From Anaerolineaceae bacterium (GTDB taxonomy: Bacteria > Chloroflexota > Anaerolineae > Anaerolineales > Anaerolineaceae), in the NCBI GenBank assembly GCA_003532515.1, contig DOEX01000080.1, forward strand, positions 1,006-12,820: a DNA stretch of 11,815 bases, read 5' to 3'. The first letter of the stretch is position 1. Each line of letters starts with the position of its first letter. Made by a program: the position numbers and the translations under genes. A model generated the notes under the pieces. It made no database searches. It had not been told where the DNA came from and saw only the letters and a list, made by a program, of their open reading frames with translations. Shown one piece after another: positions 6,515 through 11,815 of the stretch.

Positions 6515-7441
6515 ATGGAATTTGTTGAACACCGGCAGGTCATGATCTTAGGCGGAGGTCCGGCAGGATTTACTGCTGCACTTTACACTGCCCGGGCTGA
6601 TTTGAAACCCTTACTTGTGACTGGGCTGATCCTCTATGGACAAGCATCGCAGACTCACTGTATCGAAAATTATCCCGGTTTCCCCGAAGGGGTGGGCGGC
6701 AGAGATTTGGGGCAGCGCCTGGATGAACAGGCTAAACGCTTTGGCACGGAAATCATTTATGACACAGTGCAATGTGTCGATTTGCAGCAACAACCTTTTA
6801 AGGTCTGCCTTTCATCTACGAACTATACCGCTGATAGTCTGATCATTTCCATGGGGGCGGATTCACGCAAGCTGGGTGTGCCTGGTGAGCGAGAATTTAC
6901 CGGAAGAGGGGTTTCTTATTGCGCGACATGTGATGGTGCTTTTTACAAAGATAAAGATATTCACATAGTAGGTGGTGGCGACTCTGCTGTGGAAGAAGCC
7001 TTGTTTTTGACGAGGTTTGCGCGTAGTATTACTATTATACATCGTCGTGATCAACTCAGAGCAGGTGCAATTCTTGAAAATCGAGCGCGCAGCAACCCAA
7101 AAATTCATTTTATCTGGGATACGGTTGTCAGGGAAATTATTGGTGCTGATTCGGTCAGCCACCTTAAGATTGAAAATGTAAAGACTGGTCAACAAGACAC
7201 GATTCCATCCGATGGAATTTTCATCTCCATTGGTCATACACCCAACACGGGAGTATTGGAAGGCCAGGTAAAGTTGACTGAGTTCGGAACTATCGAGATT
7301 GATAATCATATGGAAACCAGTGTAAAAGGCGTTTTTGCTGCAGGTGAAATCGCTGATCCATATTTTCGGCAGGTGGTAACTTCGGCGGGGATGGGCGCTG
7401 CAGCTGCGATTTCGGCCACAAAATATCTGTCAACATTGTAG
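6515..7441 (+). CDS. trxB: Thioredoxin-disulfide reductase family flavoprotein
   Basis: A 308-residue NADPH/FAD oxidoreductase of normal length. The FAD motif GGGPAGFTAALYTARA is at 13-28 and the redox pair is CATC (C136, C139). The NADPH motif is VGGGDSAVEEA (152-162) with HRRDQLRA at 176-183, and a second FAD block GEIADPYFRQVVTSAGMG lies at 277-294. The enzyme would pass electrons from NADPH to thioredoxin in the cytoplasm. No thioredoxin gene is adjacent, so a related partner (NrdH-like or a peroxiredoxin system) is possible. One oddity: the usual Ala-Gly-Asp before the last FAD block is Ala-Gly-Glu (E278). I chose the ATG at 6515 because AAGGAAGG precedes it by 11 bases. An in-frame TTG at 6491 would add eight residues without any upstream Shine-Dalgarno. 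It appears to be a single-gene unit ending in a hairpin. Confidence 0.93.
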   Translation: MEFVEHRQVMILGGGPAGFTAALYTARADLKPLLVTGLILYGQASQTHCIENYPGFPEGVGGRDLGQRLDEQAKRFGTEIIYDTVQCVDLQQQPFKVCLSSTNYTADSLIISMGADSRKLGVPGEREFTGRGVSYCATCDGAFYKDKDIHIVGGGDSAVEEALFLTRFARSITIIHRRDQLRAGAILENRARSNPKIHFIWDTVVREIIGADSVSHLKIENVKTGQQDTIPSDGIFISIGHTPNTGVLEGQVKLTEFGTIEIDNHMETSVKGVFAAGEIADPYFRQVVTSAGMGAAAAISATKYLSTL

Positions 7442-7461
7442 GAAAAATTCATGGAAAATAC

Positions 7462-7487
7462 AAACAGCGGGCTTTCGCCCGCTGTTT
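7462..7487. terminator. Hairpin terminator between convergent trxB and the LysM gene
   Basis: A perfect 11-bp stem (AAACAGCGGGC at 7462-7472 with GCCCGCTGTTT at 7477-7487) closes on a four-base loop. On the plus strand the stem runs into TTTATTT, serving trxB. On the minus strand it runs into GTATTTT, so it can also stop the LysM gene, whose stop codon is 20 bases away. Confidence 0.8.
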
Positions 7488-7506
7488 ATTTAAGCCAGAT
7501 CACTTG

Positions 7507-8679
7507 CTAAGGTGCTGCAGTGGGGGCAATGCCGCTACCTACCCAGCTAAACACCCGAAATTGGCTGATTGCACCGGCTTCCTCATAAATCGGATTATTG
7601 GGATCCGAATTGATCTGTCGCGCCACTGAAACGCTCCACTGAATGATGTGTGGAGTGGTGTCAATTGGTCGGAAGCTGGCTGGTAGTATGTATTTGGTAT
7701 CGCTCACATAATCAACCAAAATCTTTTCTTCCGCTGAAGTAAGGTCCTGCACCATTACCCGGTAGACCTCACCTGGGAATAATGAAGCGACTGATGCCCA
7801 CTGCAGCGTTACCGCCTCATCAGTGGCTGTAAAGGCAGCGCCAGAACGGGGCAGCAGCGGGTTCGGTGCCGGATAGGGTGGCAAGGGCGTTGGTGTCAGT
7901 GTCGGTCCTGCTGTTGGCAGTCGATCGCATAAGGGGATGATCAACCTATCGCCCTGCCTCACAATGTCGTTGGGCAGGTTATTGTAGATGCGGATGTCAG
8001 ACATTGAGACATTGTAATTCGCAGCAATCGAACTCAGTGTCATGTTTGCTTCAACAATGATCGTATCGGTTTGGGTACACATTTCCACATCAGCAATAAA
8101 GGCTTCGGGGGTTGCGGTTGGTACCGGCGAGGGCGTGAGCGTGGGTTGAGGAACCTGTAGAATGTTCCCGGGGCTGATCAGGCAACTTGTATTTAGGTTG
8201 TTTGCCAGAATGATGCTCTGGACCGAGGTGTTGAACTGCAAGGCAATATCAAGACAGGTTTCATTATCTTTGACGGTATATTCAACCGGTGGCAGTGGCG
8301 TCCAGGTTGGCAATGGCGTCTGGGTTGGCGTATTGCTTGGTGTGGTCGTCAGGGTGGGCGTGACCGTGATGGTTGCTTCCGCATTATCCAGACCTTCTGC
8401 CTCAGGTTTTCCGCCTGTGATAATGAAGAAGATCAGAAATCCAATCAGGACGAGCATGACAACGATGATCGCTATGAAGGCGATCAGGTTCATCTTGATC
8501 TCAGGGATTCGCTTGGAATCGATTTTATCGTTGGTTTTCTTAGGCTTTAGTGTTGAAGGCTCGCTGGTAAGGTCAGTGCCACAAACGAGACACCTGCGTG
8601 CATTCTCTGAAAGTTTGGTACCACACACGGGACAATTTCGGCTTTTACTTGCCGGAGTATTCGATTGATTATTTTTCAT
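7507..8679 (-). CDS. Membrane protein with zinc ribbon, two LysM domains and a beta-rich C-terminal domain
   Basis: A 390-residue single-pass protein. An N-terminal zinc ribbon has C16-x2-C19 and C30-x2-C33. A Lys-rich stretch and one membrane helix (about 65-88) follow, then a Thr/Pro-rich linker (about 101-130). LysM1 spans about 133-178, a second TPS-rich linker follows, LysM2 spans about 199-251, and a third linker leads to a roughly 110-residue beta-rich region (about 275-380) that looks immunoglobulin- or fibronectin-like. LysM domains bind N-acetylglucosamine-containing glycans such as peptidoglycan, so the outside part probably contacts the cell wall while the zinc ribbon is cytoplasmic. 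Cysteines C142/C166 lie in LysM1 and C201/C251 bracket LysM2, suggesting disulfides. I recognise no catalytic motif, so the role is open: wall anchor, scaffold or sensor. The ATG at 8679 has no strong Shine-Dalgarno. The gene is divergent from hemW with 56 bases between starts. Confidence 0.85.
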   Translation of the reverse strand: MKNNQSNTPASKSRNCPVCGTKLSENARRCLVCGTDLTSEPSTLKPKKTNDKIDSKRIPEIKMNLIAFIAIIVVMLVLIGFLIFFIITGGKPEAEGLDNAEATITVTPTLTTTPSNTPTQTPLPTWTPLPPVEYTVKDNETCLDIALQFNTSVQSIILANNLNTSCLISPGNILQVPQPTLTPSPVPTATPEAFIADVEMCTQTDTIIVEANMTLSSIAANYNVSMSDIRIYNNLPNDIVRQGDRLIIPLCDRLPTAGPTLTPTPLPPYPAPNPLLPRSGAAFTATDEAVTLQWASVASLFPGEVYRVMVQDLTSAEEKILVDYVSDTKYILPASFRPIDTTPHIIQWSVSVARQINSDPNNPIYEEAGAISQFRVFSWVGSGIAPTAAP

Positions 8680-8699
8680 TTTTACTCATTACCAAAAAA

Positions 8700-8728
8700 T
8701 TCCTGCTGCTCATTTCTATTGGTAGAAT
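8700..8728 (+). promoter_or_regulatory. Extended -10 promoter for hemW, probably leaderless
   Basis: TGGTAGAAT (8720-8728) is an extended -10 element. TTCCTG at 8700-8705 is a weak -35 at 17-base spacing. Seven bases follow before the hemW ATG at 8736, so transcription would begin at or beside the start codon. There is no Shine-Dalgarno sequence in front of that ATG. Confidence 0.5.
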
Positions 8729-8735
8729 TAACCAG

Positions 8736-9896
8736 ATGACGGCAGTTTATATTCATTTTCCATTTTGTGTTCAAAGATGTCAATATTGTGATTTTATCAC
8801 GTATGCTGGCATGTCCACTTTAATTCCAGCATACCTGGATGGCTTGAAAAAGGAAATGCGCTTGGTTTTGCCTGGAGCAGGTGTCGCAGAAACAATCTAT
8901 TTTGGTGGAGGGACGCCCTCAATTCTGAAACCGGAGCAAGTCGGTGATCTGCTCCAAACCTTGGATGGTCTGATTGGGATCAATCCCACAGCTGAAATCA
9001 CGTTGGAAGCTAATCCCGGTACGGTTACACTCGGAAAATTGAGAGATTTGCGAAAGTTAGGTGTAAACCGTCTGAGTTTAGGGATTCAATCTTTCTTTGA
9101 TTCAGAACTAAAGTTGTTGGGTCGCATCCATTCGGCTGAACAAGCCCGCGAGAGCATTCTTGAATCCCAGCAGGCGGGGTGTGACAATATTAGCCTTGAT
9201 TTTATCTTCGGATTGCCTGGTCAAACCCTGCAAGGCTGGCAGCAGAACCTTGATCAAGCGCTGTCTTATGGTATCCAGCATCTATCGCTTTATTCGCTGA
9301 TCATCGAACCGGGTACACCTTTTGAACGTTTTGTAGCAGCTGGTCAATTGGTTTTGCCAGATGATGATTTGGTTGCTGACATGTTCGAACTGGCAATGGA
9401 TTTCTTACCAAAAAATGGTTTCCAGCAATATGAAATTTCAAGTTGGGCACTTGGCACACGCAACGAATCAGGGCACAACAAAGTCTATTGGAAAAACGCT
9501 GATTACTATGGTCTCGGCGCAGGTGCTCATGGCAAAGTCGGTGACTTCCGGCTCCAGAATGTGCCATTGATTACTGATTTCATCCAAAAATTGGATCAGG
9601 CTTCTGATGAAAAGGCTCAATTTTCTCCGGCTCTGGAAGAAAAAACCTTCATCGATGAGAAGACAGCCATGCAGGAAAGTGTGATGCTGGGTTTACGTTT
9701 GACCAGGGAAGGGATTTCGGAAGGTGAATTTCGGTCTCGGCACCAGGCTGAGATGAAAGTCGTTTTCCAGGAAGAAATTGACAGAATTTTAAAAAACGGC
9801 TTAGGGGAATGGCAATCTCAAGCCGATGGAGAGCACCTGGTTTTAACTCGCAGGGGAATCATGCTTGGAAACCAGGCGTTCCAGGAGTTTGTTTAA
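8736..9896 (+). CDS. hemW: Radical SAM haem chaperone HemW (HemN-like)
   Basis: A 386-residue radical SAM protein of usual length. The [4Fe-4S] motif is C11-x3-C15-x2-C18 followed by Asp-Phe. The lack of a fourth Cys directly after it (CDF rather than CxC) separates HemW from true HemN coproporphyrinogen dehydrogenase. Other family blocks are YFGGGTPS (55-62), EANPGT (91-96), RLSLGIQSF (112-120), LDFIFGLPGQT (154-164), the HemW-type HNKVYW (247-252) and GLGAGAHG (259-266). A HemN C-terminal domain covers about 305-380. HemW binds haem and delivers it to haem-requiring membrane proteins. The open frame extends back to 8598, but the family N-terminus MTAVYIHFPFC begins at 8736 and the extra part overlaps the divergent LysM gene. 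Its stop codon directly abuts the convergent L,D-transpeptidase stop. Older annotations of this family as an oxygen-independent coproporphyrinogen oxidase should be treated with caution. Confidence 0.93.
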   Translation: MTAVYIHFPFCVQRCQYCDFITYAGMSTLIPAYLDGLKKEMRLVLPGAGVAETIYFGGGTPSILKPEQVGDLLQTLDGLIGINPTAEITLEANPGTVTLGKLRDLRKLGVNRLSLGIQSFFDSELKLLGRIHSAEQARESILESQQAGCDNISLDFIFGLPGQTLQGWQQNLDQALSYGIQHLSLYSLIIEPGTPFERFVAAGQLVLPDDDLVADMFELAMDFLPKNGFQQYEISSWALGTRNESGHNKVYWKNADYYGLGAGAHGKVGDFRLQNVPLITDFIQKLDQASDEKAQFSPALEEKTFIDEKTAMQESVMLGLRLTREGISEGEFRSRHQAEMKVVFQEEIDRILKNGLGEWQSQADGEHLVLTRRGIMLGNQAFQEFV

Positions 9897-10901
9897 TTAT
9901 TTATGCACGTTGATAATGGTACCCCAACCGTGTTTATACCACTCCTGCGGTTCGGCTATCGGAGTGGTCCAACGATAAATCCATTTGGCGTTCTCGGGTG
10001 AGAGGTTGATGCAGCCTGCACTCATGGGCGTGCCGTAATTGGTGTGCCAAAACGTGCCGTGCGTTGCCAACCCTATACTCATCTCGAAGAAGCACGTCCA
10101 GGGGACTCCCATCCATATTCTCTCTTTGATATTGCTGGTCAAAACCGCGTTACCCATATGCTTGGAGGGCATCTTGGTCTTGATTGCATATTTTCCTTCT
10201 CCGGTGGGGAAACCCGTGGAGACTTTTGATTCAAATACCAGCTGCTCTCCCTCAAAAGCCTGTAAACGCTGGAGCGGAATGGAGACGTCAATGCGTTTTT
10301 CGGCGAAAGGCACTTCAGGGTGGATTGGAGCAAATTCTTCATCCGGGATGAGGCGGGCATGCTCGTAGGGAATTGCCGTCTTGGTGCGTCCCAGCTCGTC
10401 TTCAACGCGGTACCAGGGGCGCTTATCCGGACCTTCAATGACATCGGTAACCCAATGGGTGGAATGATAATAGTACATCCAAAGTGGCTCCCAACCGCGG
10501 TCATAGCTATAAAACATAGACCGCGTATAAGGGACAGTGATTTCTGCCAATTGACCAGTATAGCGGTTGGGTTTTGAGAGCGGTTGGTATTCATACCGAA
10601 CTTCGTAGAGCAATCCACTGAAAACGTAGCCCCCCCAACAACGATACCAGATTGGGTTCCAGGCAGGACCGTTGGGACCAATTACCTCTTCATAAACATT
10701 GATGATCTCGTTGTACTGGCGTTGATAAAGAATCGCGCTCGATTCGTCCGGTTCTTTATAGATGCTGACGCCATCCTTCTCTCCAACCAGCATGAGTCTG
10801 GGATGGATGACCGTTCCAGCTTCTTCATCCTGGATTTTAAAAGCCGAAGCCCCAAGCCCCAGGAGACTGAATTTGAGAAAATCGCGGCGAGTGAACTTCA
10901 T
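9897..10901 (-). CDS. Tat-exported L,D-transpeptidase (YkuD domain)
   Basis: A 334-residue exported protein. The N-terminus MKFTRRDFLKFSLLGLGASA carries a twin-arginine signal (RR at 5-6, hydrophobic stretch 11-20) and no lipobox Cys. Residues about 38-105 resemble an SH3-like domain. The YkuD catalytic domain runs from about 203 to 311, with HGTFWHTNYGTPMSAGCINL holding H281 and the nucleophile C297. Such enzymes form 3-3 cross-links in peptidoglycan or attach proteins to it, working outside the membrane. The usual Ser-His/Asn-Gly-Cys is Ser-Ala-Gly-Cys here. The start ATG at 10901 follows the HAD stop by six bases, and TAGGT overlapping that stop gives a weak Shine-Dalgarno, so the two are probably co-translated. 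The stop touches the hemW stop and no terminator is seen. The exact substrate is inferred from the family. Confidence 0.9.
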   Translation of the reverse strand: MKFTRRDFLKFSLLGLGASAFKIQDEEAGTVIHPRLMLVGEKDGVSIYKEPDESSAILYQRQYNEIINVYEEVIGPNGPAWNPIWYRCWGGYVFSGLLYEVRYEYQPLSKPNRYTGQLAEITVPYTRSMFYSYDRGWEPLWMYYYHSTHWVTDVIEGPDKRPWYRVEDELGRTKTAIPYEHARLIPDEEFAPIHPEVPFAEKRIDVSIPLQRLQAFEGEQLVFESKVSTGFPTGEGKYAIKTKMPSKHMGNAVLTSNIKERIWMGVPWTCFFEMSIGLATHGTFWHTNYGTPMSAGCINLSPENAKWIYRWTTPIAEPQEWYKHGWGTIINVHK

Positions 10902-10907
10902 AAAAAC

Positions 10908-11678
10908 CTACTTAAGTTTCTTGAGATTGATCTCGGCAACAGATTTGTACACCATCTTTGGCTGATAAGGATATTTTTCGATGTCCTCTGTTTTGGTCGA
11001 ACCTGAAAGCACTAATATCGTTTCCATGCCAGCGGAAATTCCTGCCAGTATGTCTGTATCCATGCGGTCGCCAACCATGTAGGTGTCTTCGGAGTGCATA
11101 TCGAAATGGTTCAGAGCGGTTCTCATCATCAGTGGGTTGGGTTTGCCCACGAAAAACGCTGATTTTCCAGTAACCTTTTCCATTAAGGCTGCCATTGCAC
11201 CGGTTGCCGGAACGATGCCAATCTCTGAAGGTCCGCTTGGGTCTGGATTGGTGGCAATAAAACGGGCACCTCGACTGATCAGTTGGGTAGCTTTGGTGAT
11301 TTGATCAAGGTTGTAGGAATAGGTTTCGCCTAAAACCACGAAATCTGGTTTTAATGAGGTTTGAATATATCCCTGGCTATGGATTGCTTCGGTCAAGCCA
11401 ACTTCACCGATGACGAAAGCGGTGCCGTTGGGTCGCTGGTTACTCAAAAATTCAGCTGTGGCAATCGCAGAAGTGAAGATGTTATCCTCACTGATGTCTA
11501 GTCCGGATTGCTTCAGGCGGTGCGCCAGATCCCGCGTTGTGTACTTGGAGTTGTTGGTCAGGATGGCAAATTTGCGCTTTTCTGCAACCAAACTTTGAAT
11601 GAACATATCGGCACCAGGAACCATTTTAGAGCCGTGCACTAAAACGCCATCCATGTCTATCAAAAAATTCTTTTTCAT
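10908..11678 (-). CDS. HAD-IIA family hydrolase, NagD-like phosphatase
   Basis: A 256-residue HAD phosphatase with all four motifs: D8-x-D10 in IDMDGVL (nucleophile and acid/base), T41 and following residues in LTNNS, K179 in VGKPNP, and D204/D209 in MVGDRMDTD. Between motifs II and III sits a type IIA cap with ATNPDPSGP and VPATGAM, typical of the NagD/AraL/4-nitrophenylphosphatase group. These are cytoplasmic Mg-dependent phosphatases acting on small sugar phosphates, nucleotides or phosphoglycolate. The sequence does not identify the substrate, so I give no symbol. The ATG at 11678 starts the protein two residues before the motif I strand, as expected; only a weak AAGAAG-type Shine-Dalgarno precedes it. 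It is the first gene of a two-gene unit with the L,D-transpeptidase and follows a strong terminator. Confidence 0.92.
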   Translation of the reverse strand: MKKNFLIDMDGVLVHGSKMVPGADMFIQSLVAEKRKFAILTNNSKYTTRDLAHRLKQSGLDISEDNIFTSAIATAEFLSNQRPNGTAFVIGEVGLTEAIHSQGYIQTSLKPDFVVLGETYSYNLDQITKATQLISRGARFIATNPDPSGPSEIGIVPATGAMAALMEKVTGKSAFFVGKPNPLMMRTALNHFDMHSEDTYMVGDRMDTDILAGISAGMETILVLSGSTKTEDIEKYPYQPKMVYKSVAEINLKKLK

Positions 11679-11710
11679 AGTTCTTCTTTCTGTTTCTCTC
11701 CAAGATATAA

Positions 11711-11741
11711 AAAACCACTGTTGATTTTACCAACAGTGGTT
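11711..11741 (-). terminator. Rho-independent terminator of the gene at the right edge
   Basis: A perfect 11-bp stem (AACCACTGTTG at 11713-11723 with CAACAGTGGTT at 11731-11741) has a seven-base loop and runs on the minus strand directly into six T residues. It begins 24 bases after the stop codon at 11767-11765 and ends before the HAD gene at 11678. Confidence 0.85.
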
Positions 11742-11764
11742 AATTATACGGCAATGTTGAAGGT

Positions 11765-11815
11765 TTACTTCTTGGTCAAAATAATTCGGGCATCCACAAC
11801 GGCCACGCCCTGTCC
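11765..11815 (-). CDS. C-terminal fragment of an unidentified gene (runs off the right edge)
   Basis: An open frame enters from the right edge and ends in TAA at 11767-11765. Its last 16 residues read GQGVAVVDARIILTKK. A strong terminator 24 bases downstream supports this being a true gene end. Sixteen residues are too few to name the family; the alternation of Val/Ile with small residues suggests a terminal beta strand. I do not assign a function. Confidence 0.55.
   Translation of the reverse strand, partial: GQGVAVVDARIILTKK

Noticed and set aside
6863..7309. 148-codon minus-strand open frame inside trxB
   Set aside because: It has no recognisable motif and lies fully inside a gene with all family motifs.
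8162..8668. 168-codon open frame on the plus strand opposite the LysM gene
   Set aside because: Its Val/Gly-rich composition is the complement of the Thr/Pro linkers. No family motif is seen, and the LysM gene on the other strand is well supported.
8598..8735. 46-codon upstream extension of the hemW reading frame
   Set aside because: It overlaps the start of the divergent LysM gene and its Cys-rich segment is the antisense of that gene's zinc-ribbon region. The conserved HemW N-terminus starts at 8736.
9836..9876. Inverted repeat CCTGGTTT...AAACCAGG near the hemW 3' end as a terminator
   Set aside because: The loop is 25 bases, it lies inside coding sequence, and no T-run follows on either strand.
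10139..10681. 180-codon minus-strand open frame inside the L,D-transpeptidase gene
   Set aside because: It is another frame of the same strand with no domain pattern, and the L,D-transpeptidase frame is intact through its catalytic motif.
1..11815. CRISPR array, transposase, integrase, tRNA, toxin-antitoxin or defence genes
   Set aside because: Searched by eye on both strands. No regularly spaced repeats, mobile-element motifs or tRNA-like cloverleaf were seen, and every long frame is accounted for by a known or describable family.

Overview
The window reads as an ordinary stretch of bacterial chromosome with moderate GC. The best guess for the host is a member of the Chloroflexota, probably Anaerolineae-like. 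This is an inference from style: secreted proteins with Thr/Pro-rich linkers joined to Cys-containing LysM domains, a Tat-exported YkuD protein, and single-gene versions of YqhQ, ComEA and PgpH. No rRNA or marker gene is present to settle it. There is no phage, insertion sequence, CRISPR array, tRNA or rRNA, and I find no clear candidate for an undescribed multi-gene system.

Left part (1-6243, all minus strand). The first 92 bases hold the N-terminus of an ornithine carbamoyltransferase-like gene (argF). It is separated by about 190 bases of leader/promoter DNA from a tightly packed co-directional run that reads, in transcription order: M20 metallopeptidase, yqhQ (DUF1385 membrane protein), comEA (SLBB + helix-hairpin-helix DNA receptor), yqeY (GatB/YqeY), pgpH (7TM-HD, cyclic-di-AMP phosphodiesterase family) and ybeY (endoribonuclease). 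Gaps are 5, -3 (ATGA overlap), 37, 3 and 21 bases. A good promoter sits in the 37-base gap and places its start almost on the yqeY ATG, so yqeY-pgpH-ybeY can probably be made separately, from a leaderless transcript.

Middle (6244-8735). A 271-base AT-rich divergent intergenic region separates the M20 gene from the plus-strand thioredoxin reductase gene trxB. trxB converges on a minus-strand gene for a single-pass membrane protein with a cytoplasmic zinc ribbon, two LysM domains and a C-terminal beta-rich domain. A strong hairpin between them can serve as a terminator for both.

Right part (8736-11815). hemW (radical SAM haem chaperone family) runs on the plus strand, apparently also from a leaderless promoter. 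It ends with its stop codon touching the stop codon of a convergent two-gene minus-strand unit: a NagD-type HAD phosphatase followed by a Tat-exported L,D-transpeptidase. Upstream of that unit are a strong terminator and the last 16 codons of an unidentified minus-strand gene that runs off the window.

Together the genes cover RNA quality control (YbeY), second-messenger turnover (PgpH), DNA uptake (ComEA), thiol redox (TrxB), haem trafficking (HemW) and envelope building (LysM protein, L,D-transpeptidase). No stretch over 300 bases lacks a gene; the longest are 6244-6514 and 93-286.
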